The notes: generated by a model from the sequence alone, not told the origin. 64,000 nucleotides of DNA from Planctomycetota bacterium (GCA_019456255.1 VRUG01000010.1:33278-97277); one strand, 5' to 3'. Shown: positions 29,067 to 38,416, counted from the stretch's first letter. Translations and numbers: made by a program.

Positions 29067-29555
29067 ATGATTAAAAAAGGATTTTTAGTTTTATTTTTAC
29101 TAACCTTGTTCGCCGGATGCAAATCCGAGCCCTACATAGAGCGAAACGCCTTTCAGCTTGATACCAGCGACAGGACTTTAGCACTATTGACTGAAACGAG
29201 ATGGGACAAACCGATTAGAAAAAAACTCGCATGGTACGGCTTTCCTGTAAAACATTATACCCTCGCAAAAAAAGGCGCAACTGAAAACGAGCGTAAATCG
29301 GCCGCCAGAAGAGCCGGTATCAGATATGGACTGCGTATTATACCGGGAGAAGTCGTCGACCAATGCATCGCCAACAAATCAGCTATAAAATTCGATACCT
29401 TCAGAATCGAACTGATTGACCTTAGAAAAGATGAAGTTGAACTCATAATTGAAAAAGGAGGATGGATTGAAACCTGCCCGCTGGCAAGCCCAGCATTTAA
29501 TTTCACGCCTCTATTCCAGGAACTTATCGAAACTTTCGTAAAACAATGGTGGTAG
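29067..29555 (+). CDS. Small lipoprotein of unknown function
   Basis: 162 residues from ATG 29067, chosen over a TTG at 29052 because GAAGGA lies at the right distance. It has a lipoprotein signal (LFLLTLFAGC). The mature part is short and basic, with an alternating strand/helix pattern (FDTFRIELIDLRKDEVELIIEKG). I do not recognise the family. It is convergent with the aldo/keto reductase gene, 9 bases apart. Confidence 0.75.
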   Translation: MIKKGFLVLFLLTLFAGCKSEPYIERNAFQLDTSDRTLALLTETRWDKPIRKKLAWYGFPVKHYTLAKKGATENERKSAARRAGIRYGLRIIPGEVVDQCIANKSAIKFDTFRIELIDLRKDEVELIIEKGGWIETCPLASPAFNFTPLFQELIETFVKQWW

Positions 29556-29564
29556 GACTATCGA

Positions 29565-30698
29565 TTATTTTTGCTTCGCTTTTTGCTTTTCAAGATAGGC
29601 GTCAATTTTATTCTTAACAAACTCGATGCGCTCACAAATCGGCAACTTCTGGGTACATAAAGGCTCGCAGTTTCCGCAATGCGTGCAGCTGCCAAGATTG
29701 TTGTCCTCAAGCTTAATACCCCAATGCCACATCAACCTTTCCATGATGTCCTTTTCACCAACGCCGAGTTTATAATGGTTATAAATATCCATGATTTTAG
29801 GAATGGCAATATCCTGCGGGCAGTCGTCGCAATACTGACAGCTGGTGCAAAGGTCGTTGAAATTCTCCTGCAAACTGTCCTTGATCTTCCCCACCGTCTC
29901 ACCATCTATAGGCTTAAATCCATCGACAGCACGCAATGCCTCATCCAAATGCTTTTGATTCCCAAATCCAACGAGAGCAACCGTAATTCGCGGGTCGTTA
30001 ATTAAAAATCTAAGAGAAGCCTCCACTACTGTTTCATCACTTTGGGTCTTTACAAAATCAAAAAGTTCCGGGTTCTGCGGTATCACACCGCCGCCAAGAG
30101 GATTCATAATCACCAGACCCTTACCCGATTTCGCAGCTGCATCGACACCAACCTCGCGATATGGAAAATTCATTATCGAATAGCCAAGCAAAATACCATC
30201 GAATGGATAGTCGCCGAGCATCTTTTCAATGTCACCACCCACAAGATGAGTCGAAACACAAATATGCTTTATCAAACCCTCTTCTTTTAGCTTCTCGAAT
30301 TCCTTAAGAACACCGTTAGCTTTTCGCTCCTCGTACTGCTCCAAAGTAATAATGCACCAGAAATGATAAAAATCAATATAGTCAACATTTAGCCTCTTAA
30401 GCGAACTTTCAATATTCTCCCTTACCTCACCGGGAGTAGCTTTGCTCGATTTCGTCGAAACATAAAAAGGCTTTTCCGCCCGCGTCTTATTCATCTCCTT
30501 GATCGCCATCCCCACAATAATCTCAGATTTATCGTCAACATAAAGAGGTGCGGTGTCGAAATAGTTAATACCTTTGTCATACGCGTTTTTCACAAGCTCA
30601 GCACCCACATCAAGATTCTTATTGTCATCAAAACGCATCGCGCCGAATCCAACAGCTGACACTTCTATCCCTGTCTGCCCGTAAGTTTTATAAATCAT
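29565..30698 (-). CDS. Aldo/keto reductase with C-terminal 2x[4Fe-4S] ferredoxin part
   Basis: 377 residues. Residues 1-270 form the AKR barrel: TGIEVSAVGFGAMRF, the catalytic Asp/Tyr in NYFDTAPLY, and the VDYIDFYHFW strand. Residues 284-300 (CTSCQYCDDCP) and 338-355 (CTHCGNCEPLC) are ferredoxin-type cysteine sets. This fusion class is common in anaerobes; electrons may pass from ferredoxin rather than NADPH. The substrate is unknown. It is convergent with the lipoprotein gene. Confidence 0.93.
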   Translation of the reverse strand: MIYKTYGQTGIEVSAVGFGAMRFDDNKNLDVGAELVKNAYDKGINYFDTAPLYVDDKSEIIVGMAIKEMNKTRAEKPFYVSTKSSKATPGEVRENIESSLKRLNVDYIDFYHFWCIITLEQYEERKANGVLKEFEKLKEEGLIKHICVSTHLVGGDIEKMLGDYPFDGILLGYSIMNFPYREVGVDAAAKSGKGLVIMNPLGGGVIPQNPELFDFVKTQSDETVVEASLRFLINDPRITVALVGFGNQKHLDEALRAVDGFKPIDGETVGKIKDSLQENFNDLCTSCQYCDDCPQDIAIPKIMDIYNHYKLGVGEKDIMERLMWHWGIKLEDNNLGSCTHCGNCEPLCTQKLPICERIEFVKNKIDAYLEKQKAKQK

Positions 30699-30715
30699 TA
30701 TCTAAACCTTAAAAA

Positions 30716-30775
30716 GTTATAATTAATTGCAAAAGCAATTATAAGAACATATGCCCCCAAATTCAAAACATTTAA
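30716..30775. repeat. 60-base direct repeat, copy 1
   Basis: Matches 30908-30967 at 52 of 60 positions. The two copies bracket a stretch with the common GTCATTCCTGC text (30805-30835) and a decayed inverted-repeat element. Confidence 0.75.
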
Positions 30776-30907
30776 CCCCCACATTTCATATGGGATTTTC
30801 TTTGTCATTCCTGCTTAAGATTGTCATTCCTGCGAAAGCGGAAATCCAGAATCAAATATCCGGTGCCCGATGCCTGCTTTCGCAAGCATGACAAACAGAA
30901 TCGGTCA

Positions 30908-30967
30908 GTTGTAACTAATTACAAAAATAATTATAAGAACATATCCACCCAAATTCAAAACATTTAC
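30908..30967. repeat. 60-base direct repeat, copy 2
   Basis: Partner of 30716-30775. Its end overlaps the last 4 bases of the HAD phosphatase gene, so the repeat seems to have arisen by duplication of the sequence just 3' of that gene. Confidence 0.75.
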
Positions 30968-31626
30968 TCCGTCAATATTTTTATAACATCCCCTGCCTTT
31001 TCCACCAACGCCTCTGCCCCATATTCCAAAAGCTCCGCCGCATCACGAAAACCCCACGTCGCGCCCACCGGATACATCCCCGCCGCTATCGCCGTTATCA
31101 TATCGGTATTCGTATCGCCAAGATACAAAAAATCCTTAGGCTCAATATTCAACTCGCGCGCGATTTGAAGTGCCCCGGTCGGGTCAGGCTTTCTTGCAAG
31201 ACTCGCACTTACACCTCGAACAACATCGAAAGAAAACTTTTCAAAAAAATGGTTCACCGTAATTTGAACAAACTTATCAGGCTTATTGGAAAGAACCGCC
31301 TTAGGCAAGCCGAGCTTGTCAATTCCCGCAAGCATCTCCTCAATACCAGGATAAATCTTAGTATTTCTCTGCCAGCGCTCGTGATATTGAGCGTCCATCT
31401 CATCGAGACACTTTTTCATCGTCGCCTCGTCCCTGTGCTCTTCGGGAATCACACGAAACGCCAAAGCATTCGTACTGTCACCAATAAAATATCGGTAGTC
31501 GTCGTAACTGTGCACCGGAAAACCGAATTTCTCCAACGCCGCGTTCATCGAATCGGATATATCTGCAAGCGTATCGAGCAGTGTCCCATCCAGGTCAAAT
31601 AGTATCGCCTTGAATTTAATCTTCAA
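30964..31626 (-). CDS. HAD-superfamily phosphatase (phosphoglycolate phosphatase-like)
   Basis: 220 residues. HAD motifs: I FDLDGTLLDT, II VLSNKP, III with the Lys in ARKPDPTGAL, IV YLGDTNTDMITA. The cap is an alpha-helical C1 type, as in Gph and PpaX. It most likely dephosphorylates 2-phosphoglycolate or a similar small phosphoester in the cytoplasm; specificity cannot be read from sequence. It is divergent from proA. Confidence 0.9.
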   Translation of the reverse strand: MKIKFKAILFDLDGTLLDTLADISDSMNAALEKFGFPVHSYDDYRYFIGDSTNALAFRVIPEEHRDEATMKKCLDEMDAQYHERWQRNTKIYPGIEEMLAGIDKLGLPKAVLSNKPDKFVQITVNHFFEKFSFDVVRGVSASLARKPDPTGALQIARELNIEPKDFLYLGDTNTDMITAIAAGMYPVGATWGFRDAAELLEYGAEALVEKAGDVIKILTE

Positions 31627-31707
31627 TTACCTCCAAAAATCACCCTAAAAGCCAAAGTATAAGCACTTTCACCCAAATATCAACCCCCAACCCAAACCAG
31701 ATTACGA

Positions 31708-31736
31708 TTGATTGTTGCTATCTGATTATTTATAAT
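31708..31736 (+). promoter_or_regulatory. Sigma-70 promoter of proA-proB
   Basis: TTGATT, 17-base spacer, perfect TATAAT, 35 bases before the proA ATG. Confidence 0.75.
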
Positions 31737-31771
31737 CCCCTTTTTGGAACATCTATAGGAAAGTGACCAAT

Positions 31772-33067
31772 ATGACTATTAGTGAAATAGCTGCCAAGGC
31801 AAAGCAGGCATCCATAAAGCTCGCCGCCGTAAAGTCTGACGACAAGAACGCCGCACTAAAGGCCATCGCAGACGCCTTGCGCACAAAAGCTGCCGATATC
31901 ATCACAGCTAACGAAAAGGACCTTGCCGCTGCCGAAAAAGATAACCTCGCAGCGCCTTTACTAAAACGCCTCAAATTCGACCAGTCCAAAATTGACGACG
32001 TCTGCGCAGGTATCGAGAGCCTCATCAATCTCGACGACCCCGTCGGCGAAACACTAAAGGCAACCGAACTCGACGAAGGTCTCGAACTTTATAAGGTCAG
32101 TTGCCCCATCGGCGTCATCGGTGTTATTTTCGAATCGCGACCAGACGCACTCGTCCAGATATCAACCCTTTGCCTAAAGAGCGGCAACGCCGTTCTGCTA
32201 AAAGGAGGCTCCGAAGCTGCAAATACAAACAGGGTACTTGCCGGTGTAATTACACTGGCAACCGCCAACGCCTCTATGCCAAATGACTGGCTCGGACTGC
32301 TCGAAACGCGCGAAGATGTCGCCGCGATTCTCGAACTCGAAGATTACATCGACTTGTTAGTACCAAGAGGAAGCAACCAGTTCGTAAAACACATTATGGA
32401 CAATACAAACATCGCCATTCTCGGACACGCCGACGGTATATGTCACGTCTACGTTGATAGCGAAGCTGATATCGATATGGCAGTAAACATCGCCGTCGAC
32501 TCGAAGTGCCAATACGTTGCCGTTTGCAACGCCGCTGAAACTCTGCTCGTCGATGAAAGCATCGCCAGTGACTTTCTACCTAAACTAAAAACTGAACTTG
32601 ACAAACATAACGTCGAGATTAGAGGCTGTGAAAAAACTAAAGCCATCATCGATGTCAAAGATGCAACCGAAGATGACTGGAAAACCGAATACCTCGACTA
32701 CACCCTCTCGATAAAAATCCTAAGCGGCATCGACCAGGCCATCGAACATATAAATAAATACGGCTCAGGTCACACCGACGCCATAGTGACATCAAATAAG
32801 GAAAAAGCTGCTAAGTTCATGGACCTGGTAGACTCTGGAGACGTGTTCTTCAACTGCAGTACACGCTTTAGCGACGGCTTCAGGTATGGCCTCGGCGCAG
32901 AAGTCGGCATCAGCACCAACAAAATACACGCCAGAGGGCCCGTCGGACTCGAAGGGCTCTTAATTTATAAATGGAAATTAATCGGAAATGGCCAAGTGGT
33001 CGATGACTATAGCAACGGACAAAAAAACTTTACACACAAAAAATTAGATAAGGACTTTGAGATCTAA
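31772..33067 (+). CDS. proA: Glutamate-5-semialdehyde dehydrogenase
   Basis: 431 residues from ATG 31772; a GTG at 31763 is in frame but is only 2 bases from the AGGA binding site. It is an ALDH-fold enzyme with FESRPDALVQI, LLKGGSEAANTN and the catalytic-Cys region ending FFNCSTRFSDGFRYGLGAEVG (Cys in FFNCST). It reduces glutamyl-5-phosphate to the semialdehyde in proline synthesis. Its stop overlaps the proB start by one base. The order proA-proB is the reverse of the common proBA operon. Confidence 0.97.
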   Translation: MTISEIAAKAKQASIKLAAVKSDDKNAALKAIADALRTKAADIITANEKDLAAAEKDNLAAPLLKRLKFDQSKIDDVCAGIESLINLDDPVGETLKATELDEGLELYKVSCPIGVIGVIFESRPDALVQISTLCLKSGNAVLLKGGSEAANTNRVLAGVITLATANASMPNDWLGLLETREDVAAILELEDYIDLLVPRGSNQFVKHIMDNTNIAILGHADGICHVYVDSEADIDMAVNIAVDSKCQYVAVCNAAETLLVDESIASDFLPKLKTELDKHNVEIRGCEKTKAIIDVKDATEDDWKTEYLDYTLSIKILSGIDQAIEHINKYGSGHTDAIVTSNKEKAAKFMDLVDSGDVFFNCSTRFSDGFRYGLGAEVGISTNKIHARGPVGLEGLLIYKWKLIGNGQVVDDYSNGQKNFTHKKLDKDFEI

Positions 33068-34173
33068 TGCGAAACTTCGAGAATACCAAAAAGGTCGTTA
33101 TAAAAATAGGCACAAACGTGCTGACCAAACAAGGTACAATCGAAATTGACGAAGCCTACATCCGGCGAATCGCAAAACAGGTCGCAGAACTTCTCGACAG
33201 TAAACGCCAGGTCCTAATTATCTCCAGCGGTGCTATCGGCATGGGCGCTGGACAACTCGGCGTCGGTAATAAACTCAAAGATACAAAAATGGCACAGGCA
33301 TGCGCTGCCGTCGGTCAGCCTCTGCTAATGCACGCATACCGAAAAGCTTTTCTAAAGTACAACGTCAACATCGCACAGGTCCTGCTCACAACCGATGTGC
33401 TTAATAATCGTAAAAGCTATCTGAATCTGCGAAACTCGATCGAAACTCTATTAAAGCTCGGCATCGTTCCCATCCTCAATGAAAATGACAGCGTCAGCAC
33501 CGAAGAAATCGGCTCCGCGTTCGGAGACAACGATAAATTAGGCGCACTGGTCGCAAGTAAAATTGACGCCGATCTGCTCATAATGCTAAGTGACATTGAC
33601 AGCCTCTACGATAAGGACCCTCGGAAATTTAAAAACGCCTCACGTATAAGCGAAGTCTTCGAGATAACCCCTGCCATTACAAAAAGTGCAGGCGGTACAG
33701 GCTCCAAACACGCAAGAGGCGGGATGAAAAGCAAAATCCAAGCTGCAAAAATCGCCGCTAATGCAGGATGTCGAATCGTACTGGCAAACGGAAGAGAGAG
33801 AAACGTGATTGCAAGAATAATAGATGGTGCCGATATCGGTACGATCTTCATGCCGAAACGAAAACTCTCCAACCGCTCACGATGGATACTAAACAGCTCC
33901 GCCGCCGGTACTATTAACATCGATGACGGAGCGATGCGAGCGGTAAGAAATAAAAAGAGCCTGCTCCCAAGCGGTATAACCACCATTAAGGGAAATTTCC
34001 AAACCGGTGACGTCGTCATGCTTAACGAAACCGCAAAGGCCGTCACAAATTTCTCCAGCAGCGAACTGAAACAGTTAGCCGGAAAACACAGCACACAAAT
34101 TAGAAAAATCTTAGGCAAAAACCGACGAGATGTCGTCGCAATTCCAGAAGACATCGTAATTATAGACTACTGA
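33067..34173 (+). CDS. proB: Glutamate 5-kinase with PUA domain
   Basis: 368 residues. The amino-acid-kinase domain has VVIKIGTNVLT, ISSGAIGMGAGQL, NENDSVSTEE and SDIDSLYDKDP, plus GTGSKHARGGMKSKIQAA for nucleotide. The C-terminal 90 residues form a PUA domain, as in E. coli ProB. It commits glutamate to proline and is usually feedback-inhibited by proline. Start coupled to proA (TAATG). Confidence 0.97.
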   Translation: MRNFENTKKVVIKIGTNVLTKQGTIEIDEAYIRRIAKQVAELLDSKRQVLIISSGAIGMGAGQLGVGNKLKDTKMAQACAAVGQPLLMHAYRKAFLKYNVNIAQVLLTTDVLNNRKSYLNLRNSIETLLKLGIVPILNENDSVSTEEIGSAFGDNDKLGALVASKIDADLLIMLSDIDSLYDKDPRKFKNASRISEVFEITPAITKSAGGTGSKHARGGMKSKIQAAKIAANAGCRIVLANGRERNVIARIIDGADIGTIFMPKRKLSNRSRWILNSSAAGTINIDDGAMRAVRNKKSLLPSGITTIKGNFQTGDVVMLNETAKAVTNFSSSELKQLAGKHSTQIRKILGKNRRDVVAIPEDIVIIDY

Positions 34174-34180
34174 GAATTTT

Positions 34181-35188
34181 TTAATCCGCAAAACGGTACT
34201 CTTCTTGGAAAAATCTATAAGCCTCATTTATCTTTTTCATTTCTTCTTCGGCCACTTGTTTTAACTTAGAGCCAAGATGTGCAACTTTATCAGGGTGATA
34301 TTGCATAGCTAAGTTTCTATAAGCCTTTTTCAATTCCTCAGAAGTTACACCCTCTGTCAATCCTAACACCTTGGCATAATCTTTCGCCGTCTTTCTTTTC
34401 TGCGGGGATTCTTCCGCTTGCTGCTTTTTTTCTCTGTATGCAGTATAGGCTTCGTATTCTATTCCAAATATCACCAACGTCTGACTTATAAGAATTTCCT
34501 CCTCAGCAGTCAGTACGCCATCGGCCAACCCAAGTGCAAACAAGAAGTCTACAATTACTTCGAGGAGTACTGGATTTTCTTGATGGAATTGGTAAAACCT
34601 TTTAGCATATACTTCATATGGTACTGTAGATGATTTGGCTTGCTCGAAAATCCTTATGGCTTCCTTACGCATCTGTGGAGTAAAGCGAAGAATCGTAATA
34701 AAAAAGTCATCTATTAAAGATACCTCTGCAGGTGAAACAACACCGTCACTCTTAGCTATTTTAGCGAACATCGCAATAAGGTCGGGGAGCGGGGGAGGAA
34801 TGTAAGAATAATCTTCATCTGACTTCATGGGGGCATACTCGTAAGATGAACGAGTACCTAATGGAAAACCATACCGATTTGCCCCTGGTGTGCCTTTAAT
34901 AAACCCAAGTTCTACTAACGTCCAAATTGGCCCAAAAATGGGAATAAAAGTTATTAAGTACCACCACCCTGACTTATTTCTATCGTGCCACCTTTTGATT
35001 TGAACGGCAATCCATGGCCATAACTGCACAAACATGAACGTTCCCCCAAGCCCCACCATTACCTCATCAGTTGATTCCAGCATCATGTCAGCAATAACAT
35101 ACCATACAAATAATGAGGCTATGGCAAACCAATAGGTTTTTCGGTTTATTCTCCCCTTAGGCGAAAAAAAAAGTTTTCCCACTTCCAT
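34181..35188 (-). CDS. DUF805-TerB-DnaJ fusion membrane protein
   Basis: 335 residues from ATG 35188, preferred over 35218 because GAGGA lies 7 bases before it. Residues 1-110 are a DUF805 domain with about four hydrophobic segments (FSPKGRINRKTYW, WHDRNKSGWW). Residues 135-245 are a TerB-like helical domain with two acidic loops (AKSDGVVSPAE; GLADGVLTAEEE). The C-terminal 65 residues are a J-domain with AMQYHPDKV holding the HPD motif, so it may recruit DnaK at the membrane. TerB plus J-domain is DjlA-like; DUF805 in front is unusual. It converges with proB, 7 bases apart. Confidence 0.88.
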   Translation of the reverse strand: MEVGKLFFSPKGRINRKTYWFAIASLFVWYVIADMMLESTDEVMVGLGGTFMFVQLWPWIAVQIKRWHDRNKSGWWYLITFIPIFGPIWTLVELGFIKGTPGANRYGFPLGTRSSYEYAPMKSDEDYSYIPPPLPDLIAMFAKIAKSDGVVSPAEVSLIDDFFITILRFTPQMRKEAIRIFEQAKSSTVPYEVYAKRFYQFHQENPVLLEVIVDFLFALGLADGVLTAEEEILISQTLVIFGIEYEAYTAYREKKQQAEESPQKRKTAKDYAKVLGLTEGVTSEELKKAYRNLAMQYHPDKVAHLGSKLKQVAEEEMKKINEAYRFFQEEYRFAD

Positions 35189-35292
35189 TTCGGCATCCTC
35201 TCTAATTAATATTCCCAAAAGCAGGCTTATTATAGAATATATGGTCTAATTTAGCAAGAAAATTTATGACGAGGGGGTAATCAAAAATGGGA

Positions 35293-35320
35293 TTGACAAA
35301 AACTCTGTAATGAGTAATAA
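35293..35320 (+). promoter_or_regulatory. Promoter of tRNA-Leu
   Basis: Perfect TTGACA, 16-base spacer, TAATAA (or AATAAT one base on, giving 17), 13 bases before the tRNA. Confidence 0.65.
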
Positions 35321-35332
35321 TCACCAATCCAA

Positions 35333-35416
35333 GCCGAAGTGGCGGAATTGGCAGACGCGCGGGATTCAAAATCCCGTCCTGGCGACAGGGTGTGGGTTCG
35401 ATTCCCACCTTCGGCA
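35333..35416 (+). tRNA. tRNA-Leu (anticodon CAA)
   Basis: 84 bases. The acceptor stem GCCGAAG pairs with CTTCGGC, the D-arm is GGCGGAATTGGCAGACGC, and the anticodon stem CGGGA/TCCCG encloses TTCAAAA with anticodon CAA. The long variable arm and GGTTCGATTCC T-arm are class II. Discriminator A is present; CCA is not encoded. Confidence 0.97.
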
Positions 35417-35525
35417 ATATAAATGCACTCGAACCCCCGTAATATAAAAAACCACAGCTAAAATAACTAATCCCCCTGACCCGTCTGTCCGATATTTAAA
35501 AGGCTCTAAGAATATGGGAGAGAAA

Positions 35526-36236
35526 ATGGACAACGCGTCAAACGATTTGGACCCCCAGCAAAAACCCAGGCTAAAGGAAACCCTTTTAACATGCGCCGAG
35601 GGTAGGCTTTTATTGACCGGAGTGGCAATGGCCCTTATGTACATCTTATGGCTTGGCATGAAGCTGCTATTTTCCCCACAGGATTCCCAGGTGCTCATCG
35701 GCATGACCGCAACGCAAATCCTCTTCGGACGAGCAGCTGCAATGGCATTTGCATATTCTCTCGAACTCGGCCACCCAACAGTCATCGCGATATCGGCAGT
35801 AATTGAAACAATACTCGTTCTTATTTTTTATCCGCTGTTCGTCTTTAGCTGGCAGCATCTATTAACCGTCAAATGGCTCAGGAAAATATTCGACCGAACC
35901 GAAAAAACCGCCGAAAACCGCAAAGCCTTCGTACAAAAATACGGCATCATAGGACTTTTTGTTTTTGTCTGGTTTCCTTTCTGGATGACTGGACCGGTAA
36001 TCGGATGTGTTATTGGTTTCCTGATCGGCTTGAGAGTCTGGGTCAACATCACTGTCGTATTGGCCGGAACATACGTCGCTATCTTAGGATGGGCATTCTT
36101 CCTAAGACAGGTACATGAGCAGGTCGCTTCATATAGCTCATATGCCGCTATGATTCTGCTGGCAATTTTACTCATCATCCTCATCGCAGCACACCTCCTC
36201 CACCGCAACCGTTATCAAAACAAACACAAAACGTAA
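35526..36236 (+). CDS. Small multidrug-export-like membrane protein (PF06695 type)
   Basis: 236 residues from ATG 35526, where GGAG is 5 bases upstream; ATG 35514 is four codons earlier. About five to six membrane helices. The pattern LFGRAAAMAFAYSLELGHP, a cytoplasmic basic loop, then KYGIIGLFVFVWFPFWMTGPVIGCVIGF resembles the putative small multidrug export family, by pattern only. No transport substrate is known. A possible DedA-like fold is an alternative reading. Confidence 0.72.
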   Translation: MDNASNDLDPQQKPRLKETLLTCAEGRLLLTGVAMALMYILWLGMKLLFSPQDSQVLIGMTATQILFGRAAAMAFAYSLELGHPTVIAISAVIETILVLIFYPLFVFSWQHLLTVKWLRKIFDRTEKTAENRKAFVQKYGIIGLFVFVWFPFWMTGPVIGCVIGFLIGLRVWVNITVVLAGTYVAILGWAFFLRQVHEQVASYSSYAAMILLAILLIILIAAHLLHRNRYQNKHKT

Positions 36237-36250
36237 CTTACAACTATTGA

Positions 36251-36346
36251 CTAAGCGCTTAGCGCCTTTTTCTGCCTCACACTGAGAGTACGTATATATC
36301 TTCTTCTTTTTCGCTCTGCTTTTCTTTTTTGTTTAGCTCTACCCAT
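36251..36346 (-). CDS. Tiny Arg/Lys-rich peptide
   Basis: 31 residues (MGRAKQKRKAERKRRRY, then IRTLSVRQKKALSA), about 45% Lys plus Arg. GGAG lies 4-9 bases upstream of the ATG. The length is far below usual gene-calling cut-offs. It lies 21 bases beyond the nifS stop on the same strand and so may be the last gene of that operon. Such a charge suggests binding to rRNA or other nucleic acid. A similar 36-residue peptide is at 61600-61710. Confidence 0.6.
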   Translation of the reverse strand: MGRAKQKRKAERKRRRYIRTLSVRQKKALSA

Positions 36347-36367
36347 TTCTACTCCTAACTATTCTTA

Positions 36368-37525
36368 TCATTTTTTAACAAACGGTGACAACTCACGGAG
36401 CCTATTAACAATCTCCGGAAGTTTTTCAATTGTAATATCAACTTCTTTTTCAATGTTATAACGCGACAAACTAAAACGTATCGAACCGTGAGCCGCCGTA
36501 AACGGCACACCCATAGCACGCAGAACATGTGATGGCTCCAACGACCCCGACGTACAAGCCGAACCAGAGGATGCGCAAATCCCAAACTTGTCCAGCATCA
36601 GCAAAATAGCTTCACCTTCAATATACTTAAAACTTATATTCGAAGTATTCGGCAAACGGTTTTCAATGTCGCCATTTACTATGCATTCCGGACACGTCTT
36701 TAATATCGCGTTTTCAAGTTTGTCACGCAGCTGCTTTACCTGGTTGTTTTCTTCTTCTATATTTTGCCCCGCAAGTTCACACGCCTTGCCGAGACCTACA
36801 ATCCCGGGAACATTCTCTGTGCCGGCGCGACGACCAGATTCCTGATGACCGCCCTGCATAAACGGCAAAAGACGCGTACCCTTTCTGACATACAAAACTC
36901 CGACACCTTTCGGAGCGTGCAGCTTATGACCTGAAATACTCAGCATGTCAATCGGTATCTTAGACAAATCAAGCGGAATCTTACCTATAACCTGAACCGC
37001 ATCGGTATGAAAAATAATACCCTTATCCGAAACCATCTGAGCAATTTTTTCTATCGGAAATACCGTACCAGTTTCATTGTTGGCATACATTATCGTAACA
37101 ACAGCGGTATCATCATCAAGGGCATCTTCAAACTGGTCCATCTCAAGCCTGCCCGTACCATCAACAGGTATCTCAACAATGTTATAGCCGTGAATTTCTA
37201 ACTCCCTGCACGTCGTCAACACCGCAGGGTGCTCAACGCGAGAGGTGACAATTTTCCTTCTGTCAGGACATGCCGCCAACGCACTTCTAATCGCGGTGTT
37301 GTCAGATTCTGTACCGCAAGAAGTAAAAATAATTTCGCTCGGGTCACAGCTAAGAAGATTCGCAACCTGCTCGCGGGCCTTCTTTATATCATGACCAACC
37401 TGACCGCCAAAAGTATGCATACTCGAAGGATTACCATAAAGCCCACAGAAAAAAGGCTGCATCGCCTCGGCAACTTCATCAGCCACCTTCGTTGTTGCGT
37501 TATTATCAAAATAAATCACGTCCAT
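36368..37525 (-). CDS. nifS: Cysteine desulfurase NifS/IscS type
   Basis: 385 residues, PLP enzyme. K201 in SISGHKLHAPKG holds the cofactor, and C324 in SSGSACTSG is the persulfide Cys. It starts YFDNNATTKV. It takes sulfur from cysteine and hands it to NifU, encoded 3 bases upstream. The group is NifS-like rather than SufS (no SufS-type beta hairpin). Final gene of the sulfur cluster apart from the tiny basic peptide. Confidence 0.97.
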   Translation of the reverse strand: MDVIYFDNNATTKVADEVAEAMQPFFCGLYGNPSSMHTFGGQVGHDIKKAREQVANLLSCDPSEIIFTSCGTESDNTAIRSALAACPDRRKIVTSRVEHPAVLTTCRELEIHGYNIVEIPVDGTGRLEMDQFEDALDDDTAVVTIMYANNETGTVFPIEKIAQMVSDKGIIFHTDAVQVIGKIPLDLSKIPIDMLSISGHKLHAPKGVGVLYVRKGTRLLPFMQGGHQESGRRAGTENVPGIVGLGKACELAGQNIEEENNQVKQLRDKLENAILKTCPECIVNGDIENRLPNTSNISFKYIEGEAILLMLDKFGICASSGSACTSGSLEPSHVLRAMGVPFTAAHGSIRFSLSRYNIEKEVDITIEKLPEIVNRLRELSPFVKK

Positions 37526-37528
37526 CTT

Positions 37529-38410
37529 CTATCCTTTATGCTCGTGTGGCTGCTGACTCGAATCTTCAGCTTCCTCCACGAAAATATCTTCTGAAACAAA
37601 CTCTTTAAGCTTCGCCTCAACAACATCTTTCATCGTCACCTCAGCCATAAGACACTGAGCACACATACCGCGAAACGCCACGATAACTTTATTACCTTCC
37701 ACATCGATAAGCTCGATATTACCACCGTCAGCACGCAACGCCGGTCGGATTTCCTCATTAATAGTCTGCTGGATTAGCTGAATCTTCTGGATGTTAGTCA
37801 GCTTACCACCCTTGTGGGGCATCGCCTTGGCCGCATGCTTCACCTTGTCACCCTGTATACGTTCGATAATTTTCTCGATCTCTCCGACGCAACCGCCGCA
37901 ACCGCCGCCAGCTTTACAGTAATTTGTCACCTGCTCGACCGTCGTCAAATCGTTTTCAGCAATCACCCTTTCAATTTCTTTTTCAGTAACCCCGAAACAA
38001 TTGCACACAACCTTGCCCTCAAGTTCGTGCTTGGTCGTTCCGCCGGTTTTATAGTTGTCAATAGCTGCTTCCAATGCTTCACGCCCTAAAACAGAGCAAT
38101 GCATCTTCTGTTCCGGAAGACCGCCCAGATAATCAGCAATATCTTTATTAGTCACCTTACCTGCCTGCTCAATCGTCATCCCTTTTATTATTTCAGTAAG
38201 AACCGACGATGTAGCTATCGCAGATGCACATCCGAAAGTCTTAAATTTAGCCTCAGCAATCTTGCCGTCCTTATCAAGCTTAAAACTCAAATGCAGTGCG
38301 TCACCGCAGGCAAGGGAACCAACCTCACCGACACCGTCGGGGTTTTCAACCTCGCCGACATTGTGCGGATTAAAAAAATGATCTTTAACTTTGTCCGTAT
38401 ATTCCCACAT
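37529..38410 (-). CDS. nifU: Fe-S scaffold NifU, full-length three-domain type
   Basis: 293 residues. Residues 1-125 are the IscU-like scaffold with C35, C61 and C105. Residues 134-180 are the [2Fe-2S] BFD-like domain with C136, C138, C171 and C174. Residues 205-285 are the Nfu domain with C250-x2-C253. The three domains together are the classic NifU. There are no nitrogenase genes nearby, so this is the housekeeping Fe-S system of an anaerobe. 3 bases separate it from nifS and 6 from metY. Confidence 0.97.
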   Translation of the reverse strand: MWEYTDKVKDHFFNPHNVGEVENPDGVGEVGSLACGDALHLSFKLDKDGKIAEAKFKTFGCASAIATSSVLTEIIKGMTIEQAGKVTNKDIADYLGGLPEQKMHCSVLGREALEAAIDNYKTGGTTKHELEGKVVCNCFGVTEKEIERVIAENDLTTVEQVTNYCKAGGGCGGCVGEIEKIIERIQGDKVKHAAKAMPHKGGKLTNIQKIQLIQQTINEEIRPALRADGGNIELIDVEGNKVIVAFRGMCAQCLMAEVTMKDVVEAKLKEFVSEDIFVEEAEDSSQQPHEHKG

Positions 38411-38416
38411 AATTTT

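Noticed and set aside
33606..34154. 182-residue minus-strand ORF
   Set aside because: Opposite proB; shadow of a conserved gene.
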